Source: Pelagibius sp. Alg239-R121
GTDB taxonomy: Bacteria; Pseudomonadota; Alphaproteobacteria; Kiloniellales; Kiloniellaceae
Reading direction: 5' to 3'
DNA length: 64,000 nt
NCBI RefSeq assembly: GCF_947331435.1
Contig: NZ_CAMZOF010000005.1
Coordinates: 124,001-188,000, forward strand
The notes under the pieces were generated by a model, which saw only the letters and a program-made list of their open reading frames with translations, was not told where the DNA came from and did no database searches. Of this stretch, positions 40,023-49,423 are shown one piece after another. The number at the start of each line of letters is the position of its first letter. Position 1 is the first letter of the stretch. Made by a program: the position numbers and the translations under genes.

Positions 40023-41531
40023 ATGACCGCGTATGAAACCCTGCAACAGCGTTTTCGCCGTTTGCATGCTCTAAGTGAAGCCGCGGGTATGCTGCACTGG
40101 GATATGGCGACTATGATGCCGGCGGGCGGTGCCCAGGCGCGCACCGAACAGCTGGCTGTTTTGAGCGTGACCTGCCACGAACTTCTGGCCGCTCCTGAAA
40201 TGACCGAGATCTTCGGTGCGGCCGAACAGGAGTTAGACGGACAGGAGCTAGACGGGCAAAAAGATACTTGGCGGCGGGCGAATCTACGCGAGATGCGCCG
40301 GCGCTGGCGCCACGCGACGGCCCTGGATTCGCGGCTGGTCGAAGCCATGACCAAAGCCGGCAAGAATTGCGAGATGGTTTGGCGAGATGCACGGCCGAAG
40401 AGCGACTTTGCCGCCGTCCTGCCGGCGATGACCGAAGTTCTCAATCTTTCCCGGGAAGCGGCTGCTGCCAAGTCGGAAGTTTTTGGCTGCTCTCTCTATG
40501 ATGCTCTGTTGGATCAATACGAGCCCGGTGGTGCCTCTCAGAAAATCGATCTGATCTTCGATGAATTGGCCGCATTCCTGCCGAACTTTCTCTCCGATGT
40601 TCTGGATCGTCAGTCGGATAAGCCACAACCCATCGCGGTCGCTGGTCCCTTCGCCCTGGATGCTCAGGAATCGTTGGCCCGCAAGATGATGCAGGCTGTG
40701 GGCTTCGACTTTGAACATGGCCGGTTAGACGTCAGCCTTCATCCTTTTTGTGGCGGCGTCCCGGACGATGTCCGCATTACCACGCGCTACGACAGCGAAG
40801 ATTTTATGAAGGCCCTGATGGGTGTCTTGCATGAAACCGGGCATGCGCTGTACGAGCGCGGCCTGCCGCAAGACTGGCGGTTGCAGCCCGTGGGTGAGGC
40901 GCGGGGCATGGCTGTTCATGAGAGCCAATCGTTGCTGATCGAGATGCAGGCCTGCCGCAGCTCCGAGTTCATGACCTTTGCCGCTCCGCTAGCGCGCGAC
41001 GCGTTCAGCGGTCAGGGGTCGGCCTGGGAACCGGCCAATCTTCTTGCGATTTACAATCGGGTGAAGCCGGATTTCATTCGAGTCGACGCTGATGAAGTGA
41101 CCTATCCTGCCCATGTGATTTTGCGTTATCGCTTGGAAAAGGCGTTGATTGCGGATGAGATGTCGCTGGCCGATCTGCCCGCGGCGTGGAATGACGGCCT
41201 GCAGGAATTGCTTGGCATCACGCCACCCGACGATCGTCTGGGCTGTCTTCAGGATATTCACTGGTACGATGGCGCATGGGGTTATTTCCCAACCTATACG
41301 CTTGGCGCCATGGCGGCAGCGCAGCTCTTTGCCGCCGCCAAGACGGCTGAACCGGAAATCCCCGCTGACATTGCCAAGGGGGATTTCAGCCGCTTGATGG
41401 CCTGGCTGGGCGAAAACGTTCATGGCAAGGGTTCATTGCTGAGCACGGATGAACTGTTGGAACAGGCGACAGGCAAGGGTCTCGATGCCGAGATCTTCAA
41501 AGCGCATCTGACGAGCCGGTACCTTAACTGA
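40023..41531 (+). CDS. carboxypeptidase Taq (M32 family)
   Basis: Cytoplasmic zinc carboxypeptidase of 502 residues, nearly all helical. The zinc site is LHETGHALYERGL with His270, Glu271 and His274, and the third ligand Glu lies in AVHESQSLLIEMQ. DVRITTRYDSEDFMKALMGV and the Tyr/His-rich IHWYDGAWGYFPTYTLGAM segment are diagnostic of M32. Odd detail: residues about 73-82 contain a back-to-back ELDGQ-ELDGQ, from a near-perfect 15-base tandem duplication (around 40231-40260). Start ATG 40023. It belongs to the group thrC-M16-GNAT on the plus strand. Confidence 0.95.
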   Translation: MTAYETLQQRFRRLHALSEAAGMLHWDMATMMPAGGAQARTEQLAVLSVTCHELLAAPEMTEIFGAAEQELDGQELDGQKDTWRRANLREMRRRWRHATALDSRLVEAMTKAGKNCEMVWRDARPKSDFAAVLPAMTEVLNLSREAAAAKSEVFGCSLYDALLDQYEPGGASQKIDLIFDELAAFLPNFLSDVLDRQSDKPQPIAVAGPFALDAQESLARKMMQAVGFDFEHGRLDVSLHPFCGGVPDDVRITTRYDSEDFMKALMGVLHETGHALYERGLPQDWRLQPVGEARGMAVHESQSLLIEMQACRSSEFMTFAAPLARDAFSGQGSAWEPANLLAIYNRVKPDFIRVDADEVTYPAHVILRYRLEKALIADEMSLADLPAAWNDGLQELLGITPPDDRLGCLQDIHWYDGAWGYFPTYTLGAMAAAQLFAAAKTAEPEIPADIAKGDFSRLMAWLGENVHGKGSLLSTDELLEQATGKGLDAEIFKAHLTSRYLN

Positions 41532-41668
41532 CTGTTATCCCACAAACCCTGGGTCGCTGCCGCGGATCGTCCAGCAGCGGCCGTTACAGTGGGGAATGGG
41601 CGTTGGCCGGGCTTGCTGATGACCCAGCCCGCGTCTAAATTGTTCCTCCATCTTTTGAGTAAACGCCG

Positions 41669-43102
41669 ATGATGTATCGCTCCACGCGGGGAAATGCCCC
41701 GATCCTGAAGTTCGATGATGTGCTGCTTGCCGGATTGGCACGGGACGGTGGTCTGTATCTGCCTGAGAGCTGGCCAAGCTTTTCAGCCAAGGAGATTCGC
41801 TCCTTCGTCGGCATGAATTATCCGGACCTGGCATTTCATATCATCCGTCCTTTTGTCGGCGACAGCATTCCGGAGGATGACCTGAAGGGCCTGATTGACG
41901 ACGCTTATGCGGATTTTGGGCATGCCGCGGTGGCGCCGTTGAAACAGCTTGATTCCGACCTCTGGGTCATGGAGCTGTTTCATGGGCCGACCCTGGCCTT
42001 TAAGGACTTCGCGCTTCAGTTACTCGGGCGTCTGTTTGACTATATTTTAACCCGCCGCGGGGAGCGCGTGACGATTGTCGGCGCGACTTCGGGCGACACC
42101 GGTTCGGCGGCCATCGAAGCCTGCCGTGATCGTTCCCAGATCGACATCTTCATTCTGCATCCCCAAGGCCGGGTTTCGGAAGTTCAGCGCCGCCAGATGA
42201 CGACTGTGCAGGCGGCGAACGTCTACAATATTGCCTTGGATGGTAACTTTGACGACTGCCAAGATGCAGTAAAAGCCATGTTTAACGATGGCGAATTTCG
42301 TGACCGGGTTTCGTTGTCGGCGGTCAATTCAATCAACTGGGCCCGCATCATGGCTCAGATCGTCTATTATTTTGCGGCTGGCGTTGCCCTGGGTGCCCCT
42401 GACCGTCCCATCGGATTTTCTGTGCCGACCGGCAACTTCGGTAATGTTTTTGCGGCCTACGCTGCGGGCCGCATGGGTTTGCCGGTTTCGCAATTGATTG
42501 TGGGTTCGAACCGGAATGATATTCTAACCCGATTCTTCGAGACCGGTACGATGGATATGCTGCCCGTTGAAGCGAGTCTGTCGCCCTCCATGGATATTCA
42601 GGTGTCCAGCAACTTCGAACGCCTGCTATTTGACCTTCTTGATCAGGACGGCGCAGCAGTTACAGAGACCCTGTCCAACTTCCGCTCCACCGGCCGGTTC
42701 GAGTTGGCGTCCGATCGCTTACAACGTGCACAGCGCTTGTTCGACGGTTATCGCCTGGACGATGAAATGACCCTTGCCGAAGTTGCGCGTTTGCATCGCA
42801 CGACAGGTGAGGTGATCGATCCACATTCGGCAATCGGTATTGCTGCCGCCCGCGCCAAACGCCGGGACGACGTTCCGGTCATGGTCGCGATGGCCACTGC
42901 CCATCCTGCGAAGTTTCCCGATGCGGTCGAACGCGCTTGCGGTATCAGGCCGGAACTGCCGGATGGCCTCTCTGATCTTTATGAGCGCGATGAGCGCCTG
43001 ACCAGCCTGCCGAACGATCTGGCTCAACTCATGTCTTTTGTGGAGAGCAATCGCTGGCCGTCCAACCAGGGAGCGGCAGTTTCGTCGGAGAAGTCGGCAT
43101 GA
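41669..43102 (+). CDS. thrC: threonine synthase
   Basis: PLP enzyme that converts O-phosphohomoserine to threonine, 477 residues. It opens MMYRSTRGNAP with ARDGGLYLPESWP, as in the long ThrC class. The PLP lysine is Lys112 in HGPTLAFKDFALQLLGRL; the phosphate-binding loop is GATSGDTGSAAIEACR. SVPTGNFGNVFAAYAAGRMG and DPHSAIGIAA also match. ATG 41669 (or 41672). The homoserine kinase gene thrB lies 11 kb away on the other strand. The stop overlaps the start of the M16 protease (ATGA). Confidence 0.96.
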   Translation: MMYRSTRGNAPILKFDDVLLAGLARDGGLYLPESWPSFSAKEIRSFVGMNYPDLAFHIIRPFVGDSIPEDDLKGLIDDAYADFGHAAVAPLKQLDSDLWVMELFHGPTLAFKDFALQLLGRLFDYILTRRGERVTIVGATSGDTGSAAIEACRDRSQIDIFILHPQGRVSEVQRRQMTTVQAANVYNIALDGNFDDCQDAVKAMFNDGEFRDRVSLSAVNSINWARIMAQIVYYFAAGVALGAPDRPIGFSVPTGNFGNVFAAYAAGRMGLPVSQLIVGSNRNDILTRFFETGTMDMLPVEASLSPSMDIQVSSNFERLLFDLLDQDGAAVTETLSNFRSTGRFELASDRLQRAQRLFDGYRLDDEMTLAEVARLHRTTGEVIDPHSAIGIAAARAKRRDDVPVMVAMATAHPAKFPDAVERACGIRPELPDGLSDLYERDERLTSLPNDLAQLMSFVESNRWPSNQGAAVSSEKSA

Positions 43103-44355
43103 GTATTGAGGTTTCTACGCTTTCCAACGGCTTGCGGGTCGCAACCGATCGGATCGATACGGTGGAGACCGCGTCGCTCGGCGCCTGGGTCGGTGTCGGC
43201 ACACGTCATGAACCGGCGGCGGTGAACGGCGTTGCCCATATGCTCGAACATATGGCCTTCAAAGGCACGAAACGCCGGTCTGCCTATGCGATCGCGGAAG
43301 AGATCGAGGCTGTCGGCGGGCATCTGAACGCCTATACCAGCCGTGAAAACACCGCTTTTTATGCACGGGTCCTGGCTGAAGACGTGCCATTAGCCGTCGA
43401 TATCATCGGCGACATCCTTCAGTCCTCAATTTTCGATCAGGAAGAACTGCAGCGTGAACGGGCGGTGGTCTTGCAGGAGATTGGACAGGCCGCTGATACG
43501 CCGGACGATATTATATTCGACCATTTCCAGGAGACCGCCTATCCGGCGCAAGCCTTGGGGCGCCCGGTCCTCGGCACCAGTGAAATTGTCGGTGGCTTCC
43601 AGCGCGACACCCTGCGCGACTATATGACAAATCATTACGGCGCGGAGAACATGGTGATCGCCGCTGCCGGAAAGGTCGATCACCGAAAGTTCGTTGATCT
43701 GGTCGAAGCACACTTCGGCGGCCTGGGGTCCGGCACTTCCCTGGACGAGGAAAAAGCCGACTATAAGGGCGGAAATTTTCGGGAGAGCCGAGACCTGGAG
43801 CAGGTACACTTCCTGCTGGGATTCCAAGCCGTCGATTATCACGATCCTGACTACTATGCCGCTTTGTTGCTTTCGACGCTTTTCGGCGGTGGCATGTCAT
43901 CACGGCTGTTCCAGGAAATTCGCGAAAAGCGGGGACTTGTGTACTCCATCTACTCCTTTGCTTCGTCTTATCGTGATGACGGGGTTTTCGGAATTTACGC
44001 CGGTACCGGCGAAGCCGAGGCAGCGGAGATGGTGCCGGTAATATGCGACGAACTGCTTAAGCTCTGTGAAGGTGTCGGCGAAGACGAAGTTTCGCGCGCG
44101 GCCGCGCAGCTTAAGGCTTCAATCCTGATGAGCCGGGAGAGCAGCGGTTCCCGCTGCGAGCAGCTTGCGCAGCAACTCCTGGTCTACGGCCGTCCGGTCG
44201 GTGCCGCTGAGATTGTGGAAAAGATTTCGGCAGTCGACAGCACTCGGATCGCTGATTTGGCGCGGCGTATGATAGCATCGGCACCGACTGCAGCAACCAT
44301 GGGGCCGATCGGCGAAGTTATGCCTTTTGATCAAATTGTCAGCCGGCTGAGGTGA
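43099..44355 (+). CDS. M16 zinc protease (processing-peptidase-like)
   Basis: A 418-residue peptidase of the pitrilysin/insulinase superfamily, similar in form to the mitochondrial processing peptidase beta subunit. The inverted zinc motif HxxEH is in VAHMLEHMAFKGTKRRSA with His47, Glu50 and His51, and the third ligand Glu follows in FYARVLAEDVPLAVDI or nearby; SRENTAFYARVL is typical. The second, non-catalytic M16 domain spans about 170-400 with YHDPDYYAALLLSTLFGGGM. The gene is coupled to thrC by a four-base overlap, a neighbour pair seen in many alphaproteobacteria. Substrates are unknown. Confidence 0.94.
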   Translation: MSIEVSTLSNGLRVATDRIDTVETASLGAWVGVGTRHEPAAVNGVAHMLEHMAFKGTKRRSAYAIAEEIEAVGGHLNAYTSRENTAFYARVLAEDVPLAVDIIGDILQSSIFDQEELQRERAVVLQEIGQAADTPDDIIFDHFQETAYPAQALGRPVLGTSEIVGGFQRDTLRDYMTNHYGAENMVIAAAGKVDHRKFVDLVEAHFGGLGSGTSLDEEKADYKGGNFRESRDLEQVHFLLGFQAVDYHDPDYYAALLLSTLFGGGMSSRLFQEIREKRGLVYSIYSFASSYRDDGVFGIYAGTGEAEAAEMVPVICDELLKLCEGVGEDEVSRAAAQLKASILMSRESSGSRCEQLAQQLLVYGRPVGAAEIVEKISAVDSTRIADLARRMIASAPTAATMGPIGEVMPFDQIVSRLR

Positions 44356-44361
44356 AGAGCG

Positions 44362-44979
44362 GTGCTGTTGTCGAACTTCCGTGCCCAGGATGCCAAGTCG
44401 CTACGCCTTATCAATCAACGGGTCTACCTGCGGGCACCGCAATCAAGCGATTGGCGGGCCTGGGCGGATGTGCGGGCTCAGAGCAGGGATTTTTTGACTC
44501 CCTGGGAGCCAACTTGGTCTTATGACGCCCTGACGCGTGGTGCCTTTCGACGCCGTCTGCGTCAGTACGGCAGCGAATGGCGACAAGGCGTGGGATACAG
44601 TTTTTTTGTATTTCGCGGTGAAGATGATGCTCTGCTGGGTGGGATTACGATGTCAAATCTGCGCCGGGGTGTCGCCCAGTGTGCGAGCCTCGGTTACTGG
44701 ATCGGAAGGCGCCATGCACGCCAGGGCTTTATGAGCGAGGCCTTGGTCGCGGTTCTGGATTATGGATTTGACCAGCTTGGGCTTCATCGTTTGGAAGCAG
44801 CTTGCCTACCCATCAATGAAGCCAGTCAGGGCTTGTTACAGAAAGTCGGATTTTCCGAAGAAGGCTACGCACGGCAGTATCTTCGGATCAATGCGCAATG
44901 GCAGGATCATGTGCTTTTCGCGGTTTTGAGGGACGATCAGCGCCAACGCAGTTCCGACCCGGTCGGCTGGACCAGCTAG
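44362..44979 (+). CDS. GNAT acetyltransferase, RimJ-like
   Basis: A 205-residue N-acetyltransferase of the RimJ type. Recognisable are VYLRAPQSSDWRAWADVRAQ with FLTPWEPTWSYDAL, the YSFFVFRGEDDALLGGITMS strands, the acetyl-CoA segment ASLGYWIGRRHARQGFMSEA and INEASQGLLQKVGFSEEGYA, ending in a Glu/Arg-rich tail. It starts with GTG 44362, six bases after the M16 stop, so it is translated in the same operon. RimJ-like proteins acetylate N-terminal Ala of ribosomal protein S5 or unrelated substrates; which applies here is unknown. Confidence 0.88.
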   Translation: MLLSNFRAQDAKSLRLINQRVYLRAPQSSDWRAWADVRAQSRDFLTPWEPTWSYDALTRGAFRRRLRQYGSEWRQGVGYSFFVFRGEDDALLGGITMSNLRRGVAQCASLGYWIGRRHARQGFMSEALVAVLDYGFDQLGLHRLEAACLPINEASQGLLQKVGFSEEGYARQYLRINAQWQDHVLFAVLRDDQRQRSSDPVGWTS

Positions 44980-45052
44980 GAATATGAATCCTCAATCTTG
45001 AGTCCTATTCACTCAATCTCATAAGATTGGAGTGGATCTTGGGGACAAGAGG

Positions 45053-45625
45053 TCAGGCGTGACCTGCTTCGCCGGAAAGCATCGAGACGTCGATGCCAAG
45101 TTTCCCAATTGCCCGTTCCCACTTGTCATCCAGACTGGTGTCAAAGATCAGATCTTCATCGGCGCTGGCATTCAGCCAGCCATTCGCTTGGATTTCTCCA
45201 TCCAGTTGACCAGGTCCCCAACCGGCGTAACCCAGTGCGAGCAGGCTGCGGCGCGGGCCGTTACCATTGGCCATGTCTTGCAGGATGTCGATTGTCGCGG
45301 TCAACGCCACCGCGTCGTCGACCTGGAGACTGGAGTCCTGAATGTACTCACCTGAGTGCAGAACAAAGCCGCGCGCTGATTCGACTGGCCCGCCGAAGTG
45401 CACCTTGATCTCATCGGAAGCATCACCGCGCGCCACGCCAAGCTGTTCCAGCAAATCTGGAAAGGTGATGGCGCCGACCAGCCGGTTGATAACCAGCCCC
45501 ATGGCGCCGTTATCGTTATGCGCGCAAACATATATGACGGTGCGCGTAAATCTCGGGTCCATCATCTGCGGCATGGCAATGAGAAGTTGACCCGTAAGGG
45601 AGGTTTCGTCGCTAGCTTCGCTCAT
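45053..45625 (-). CDS. YqgE/AlgH family protein (DUF179)
   Basis: A 190-residue cytoplasmic protein of the YqgE/AlgH family. It begins with SLTGQLLIAMPQMMDPRFTR and TVIYVCAHNDNGAMGLVIN, then FGGPVESARGFVLHS, and LALGYAGWGPGQLDGEIQAN, all conserved in DUF179. Family members have a role in transcription or alginate regulation in Pseudomonas, but the molecular function is unclear. Start ATG 45625. It converges with the GNAT gene; the gap between them (44980-45052) contains short inverted repeats but no strong terminator. Confidence 0.93.
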   Translation of the reverse strand: MSEASDETSLTGQLLIAMPQMMDPRFTRTVIYVCAHNDNGAMGLVINRLVGAITFPDLLEQLGVARGDASDEIKVHFGGPVESARGFVLHSGEYIQDSSLQVDDAVALTATIDILQDMANGNGPRRSLLALGYAGWGPGQLDGEIQANGWLNASADEDLIFDTSLDDKWERAIGKLGIDVSMLSGEAGHA

Positions 45626-45919
45626 CGGTCCTAAGCGCTCAAAAAAGGTTGAAGCGCAAGTGGTTACTGCCCTGCGCGTCGTTTACTATGGGTGCGGTCG
45701 TTCTCGATTGGAACAATCAAGAATGTAGATCATCCTCCTGCTTGTTAAGCTTGAGACTGACCCACAACTTTCCTTCATTCAAAGAAAACCAATCAGGCTC
45801 TACCCTGCGGCCAAAGCTCGCAGTCGCGAACAAATCATCAACACGATAATGTTACGCGTGCAGAACCTCTATCCACACCTATATTATCTCACATGGTTTC
45901 AATAGGGATGTAAAGAATC

Positions 45920-48094
45920 TTGCCGTTAACGCACCTATACCGGCGATTTGCCCAGTTCTGCGCGATTTTGGCCTTGGCAATTCCCATCGCGATTGCCGAT
46001 TCTGCCGCAGGATTGGCGGCAGCCGGTCCTTGGGCGAAGAACGATCAGGCGTCCGTGCGGTTGCTGTCTTCCGGTGCTACGGCTGGCAGTAGCGGCGAGA
46101 TACAACTAGGCCTTCACTTCAAGCTGGAACCCGGCTGGAAGATTTACTGGCGTTCACCGGGGGATGCCGGCTTCCCACCGATGACCGACTGGTCAGCATC
46201 GGACAACCTGGCAGAGCTTTCGCAGTTTTGGCCGGTCCCGCATCGATTCTCGCTTTTTGGGTTGGAGACCTTCGGCTATGGCGACGAGGTTGTTTTTCCC
46301 ATCACGGCCAAAGTCGAGCGCGCTGGAGAAGCTTTGAAGCTACGCGGACAAATCAACTATCTGGTTTGTGACGAAATCTGCATTCCCCACAATCAAGAAA
46401 TCTCCCTCGACCTGGCAGCGGGACCTGACAGCCGCTCGCCGGAAGGTTTTCTGATCGACAGTTACACCGCGCTCGTTCCTGATGATGGCAGCCGCGCGGG
46501 TTGGACACTCGGCTCAGCATCTTTGGTTGGTGAAATGGATTCGCCGTCACTCGAGGTGATTGCGCGGGCCAATACTCCGTTTTCCCAACCGGATCTCCTG
46601 TTGGAAGGGCCGCCGGGCTTTACGTTCGGCAAGCCCGTTGTTGAGTTAAGCGATGGCGGCAAGACGGTGACGCTGCTGGCCGCGATTGGCAAGACTGCAC
46701 TTGCGGAGGGCGTGATCGAGGGAAAACGCCTGACGGTCACTGTGACCGATGGCAACAGTGGGATGGAGCAGGTGGCCATTGCCCGGTTCCAAAGCATGGC
46801 AGCTGGTGTCGCGGAATTCGACTTTTTAACACTGCTTCCGATCTTAGGTTTCGCTTTTCTCGGCGGCCTGATCCTGAACCTGATGCCATGTGTGCTGCCC
46901 GTCCTCTCCATCAAACTGCTGTCGGTCGTCGAGCAGGGCGGGCGTAGCCGTCGTGACGTAAGGGCTGGCTTCCTTGCCTCCGCCGCCGGCATTATCACGT
47001 CTTTCCTGGTCCTTGCTGCAGTTGCGGTGGCCCTGAAGTCCGGCGGTGCGGCTGTTGGCTGGGGGATTCAGTTTCAGCAGCCGTTGTTTCTCACCGCAAT
47101 TACACTTGTCGTCTCTCTCTTTGCGTTTAACCTGATGGGTTTTTTCGAGATCGGTCTGCCGTCTGCTTTGGCTGATGTTCTCGGACGCCCGGCCCCTCAG
47201 AGCGGTACCGAGCCTTCGGGGTTTCGCAATCTCGCAAACCATTTTGGCAGCGGCGCCTTCGCGACGCTTTTGGCGACCCCTTGTTCGGCGCCCTTTCTGG
47301 GAACCGCTGTCAGCTTTGCCCTGGCACGCGGTGCCTCCGAGATATTCCTGATTTTCACTATGCTCGGCATTGGTCTCGCCGCACCCTTCCTGCTGGTTGC
47401 GACTATGCCTGGCCTGGCCAGCAGTCTGCCCAAACCGGGTGCGTGGATGGTAACGCTGAGACGTGTTCTCGGCCTTGCCCTGCTGGCTACGGCAATCTGG
47501 CTCCTGACGGTACTTGCCAGTCAAATCGGCACGCTCGCGGCAGGGATCGCCGCAGCCCTGCTGGTCATCATGGGCGTGGTGCTGTGGCTTGGACGAGGTC
47601 CGGCGCGGGCTGGTGGTGCGCTGGTATCAATCGCCGCTTTGGCGCTGGCATTCGGTGTATTTGCGTTGCCGCGCAGCTTCGCCGAAGCGCCAAAGGCAGA
47701 GGTGGTGCTGGATAGCTGGCGTCCGCTCGATCAAAGTGCGATTGCGCTCCTCGTCTCGCAAGGCACCCTTGTCTTTGTCGATGTGACAGCCGATTGGTGC
47801 ATTACCTGCCAAGTGAACAAGAAACTCGTGATCGATACTGAAGAGGTTCAAGCGATCTTGGACCAGGAGACGACCGTGGCCATGCGCGGCGACTGGACCC
47901 TGCCCGACGAGTCGATAACCGCTTACCTCGCCAGCTTCGGCCGCTACGGCATCCCCTTCAACGCGATCTATGGTCCGGGCGCGCCCGAAGGTGTTGCTCT
48001 TCCAGAACTTCTGACAATTGAGGCTGTACGCGAAGCCATTGAAAAGGCATCGGGTGAAAGTTCAAAGTTGGCCTCGGGAGAGGTATCGCAGTAG
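45920..48094 (+). CDS. thiol:disulfide interchange protein, DsbD/ScsB type
   Basis: Inner-membrane electron carrier of 724 residues that moves reducing power from cytoplasmic thioredoxin to periplasmic partners. After a signal-type N terminus (CAILALAIPIAIADSAAGLA) come a periplasmic domain with LKLRGQINYLVCDEICIPHN, a membrane CcdA-like domain (LGGLILNLMPCVLPVLSIKL and TPCSAPFLGTAVSFALARGA, holding the two membrane cysteines) and a C-terminal thioredoxin domain with WCITC (Cys627, Cys630) in VDVTADWCITCQVNK. The periplasmic domain is larger and unlike classical DsbD, which points to the ScsB-like branch. The start is TTG 45920, with no clear ribosome site. No oxidoreductase partner is adjacent. 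Confidence 0.88.
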   Translation: MPLTHLYRRFAQFCAILALAIPIAIADSAAGLAAAGPWAKNDQASVRLLSSGATAGSSGEIQLGLHFKLEPGWKIYWRSPGDAGFPPMTDWSASDNLAELSQFWPVPHRFSLFGLETFGYGDEVVFPITAKVERAGEALKLRGQINYLVCDEICIPHNQEISLDLAAGPDSRSPEGFLIDSYTALVPDDGSRAGWTLGSASLVGEMDSPSLEVIARANTPFSQPDLLLEGPPGFTFGKPVVELSDGGKTVTLLAAIGKTALAEGVIEGKRLTVTVTDGNSGMEQVAIARFQSMAAGVAEFDFLTLLPILGFAFLGGLILNLMPCVLPVLSIKLLSVVEQGGRSRRDVRAGFLASAAGIITSFLVLAAVAVALKSGGAAVGWGIQFQQPLFLTAITLVVSLFAFNLMGFFEIGLPSALADVLGRPAPQSGTEPSGFRNLANHFGSGAFATLLATPCSAPFLGTAVSFALARGASEIFLIFTMLGIGLAAPFLLVATMPGLASSLPKPGAWMVTLRRVLGLALLATAIWLLTVLASQIGTLAAGIAAALLVIMGVVLWLGRGPARAGGALVSIAALALAFGVFALPRSFAEAPKAEVVLDSWRPLDQSAIALLVSQGTLVFVDVTADWCITCQVNKKLVIDTEEVQAILDQETTVAMRGDWTLPDESITAYLASFGRYGIPFNAIYGPGAPEGVALPELLTIEAVREAIEKASGESSKLASGEVSQ

Positions 48095-48290
48095 ACCAGT
48101 CGAGGTAACGGTCTCGCTTTCTGCGATATGGTAACACCAGTTGATTCCAAAGGTCGCTTGATTTTACCGGATCAGCAGAATGCGCGAATCCTGTTCTAGT
48201 TATTTTCCCAAAACCCCAGTATAATGTATGCATTATCGGATTCATTGATTGTCATCTAATTGCAATCGACGGAATTCACTAGAGGTCGAT

Positions 48291-48316
48291 CGCTCTTGGA
48301 GAAACAATCAAGAGCG
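48291..48316. repeat. 8-base inverted repeat before the HIBADH-like gene
   Basis: CGCTCTTG (48291-48298) and CAAGAGCG (48309-48316) form a perfect 8-base inverted repeat with a 10-base loop, 48 bases before the GTG start at 48364. It is either an operator in the leader or a 5' hairpin. A second short palindrome, ATAATG-tatg-CATTAT, lies near 48219-48234. I see no matching regulator gene adjacent. Confidence 0.45.
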
Positions 48317-48363
48317 TGAATCAGGCTCTGGTCTCGTTGCGGGAAAAAAGGGGGCGCTCCATC

Positions 48364-49248
48364 GTGATCGAATCAGGCTTCATCGGAGTCGGCGCCATGG
48401 GGTTTCCCATGACAGCTGTACTGGCGAAACACGGCGTGCCCATGACGGTCTGGGATGTAAATCCCGATCAGTCCCGGCGAGCCGCTGAACTGGAAGGCGT
48501 GACGGCTGTTGATAGCGTTTCGGATGTTGTCGCATCGGCCAAGGTCGTTTTTACCTGTCTTCCGAACAATCAGATTGTCGAGGCTGTCTACCTAGAGGAC
48601 GGTGGTATCGTCGATGCGCTGTCAGCCGGCCAGGTGACGGTGGATTGTTCGACGGTGAGCTCCTTCGTTACCAGCAAAATTGCTGCCGCGGCACTGAAAC
48701 GCGAAGCCCACCATATGGATGCCTCGATGCTCGGCTCGATCCCTCAGGCGGAAAGCGGTGAGATCGGTTTCGTTGTTGGTGGCGAATCTGAGGGGCTGGA
48801 GCGGATCCAACCTCTACTCGATCTGCTCGGTCGCTTTACAAAGTATGCCGGTCCTGCCGGTTCGGCCAATCGAATCAAGCTGATACATCAAACACTCGTG
48901 GCCGCCAACGCCGTTGCCGTTGCGGAAGCCGTTGCGCTTTGCAGGGCAACCGATACCGACTTGGATTGCTTTTACGACGTGGTTTGCAACGCAGGTGGAT
49001 TTGCCTATTCGAAATACTTCGAGAAACGAGTGCCGCGCATGCGTGAAGGTGATTTTTCGCCCCTCTTCATGCTCGACCTTATGACCAAGGATGCCGGGTT
49101 GGCACAAGATCTTGCTGCGGATATCGGTATGAGCACGCCGCTTCTCGACCAGGTGATCGATCGTTTCAAAGAAGGTCAGGCGAAGGGTTTCGGCGCCGAA
49201 GATTTTTCTGCTGTTGCCCGTCTTTATCAGGAGAGCAGCGAGACCTGA
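48364..49248 (+). CDS. NAD(P)-dependent dehydrogenase of the 3-hydroxyisobutyrate dehydrogenase family
   Basis: A 294-residue beta-hydroxyacid dehydrogenase. The N-terminal Rossmann dinucleotide motif is GFIGVGAMGFPMTAVLAKHG, the substrate-binding DCSTVSSFVTSKIAAA stretch follows, and the second domain has AGSANRIKLIHQTLVAANAV, which contains the catalytic Lys of this family. The start is GTG 48364 (AAGGGGGCG upstream); the frame extends to 48316 without family similarity. It could act on 3-hydroxyisobutyrate, tartronate semialdehyde or a related acid; neighbours do not say which. No valine-degradation genes are near. Confidence 0.88.
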   Translation: MIESGFIGVGAMGFPMTAVLAKHGVPMTVWDVNPDQSRRAAELEGVTAVDSVSDVVASAKVVFTCLPNNQIVEAVYLEDGGIVDALSAGQVTVDCSTVSSFVTSKIAAAALKREAHHMDASMLGSIPQAESGEIGFVVGGESEGLERIQPLLDLLGRFTKYAGPAGSANRIKLIHQTLVAANAVAVAEAVALCRATDTDLDCFYDVVCNAGGFAYSKYFEKRVPRMREGDFSPLFMLDLMTKDAGLAQDLAADIGMSTPLLDQVIDRFKEGQAKGFGAEDFSAVARLYQESSET

Positions 49249-49423
49249 TTTCCAACCTGGTGCCAGGACACAAAATTCGTTCTCCCACATAGTGAAATTG
49301 TCATAACGACCTGCTTGGAAAAGGCCGCCTGCGGCTTTATCTTTGCTTTCCAACCGATATTCGCGCACATGGGTTCAATCTGTGTGCAGTTGCAAGTGAC
49401 ATTCCAGAGAAGGGAAGAACAAC

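Noticed and set aside
45649-45849. 66-codon plus-strand frame between yqgE and the DsbD-like gene
   Set aside because: It lacks family features, its codon use is unlike its neighbours and it has no ribosome site.
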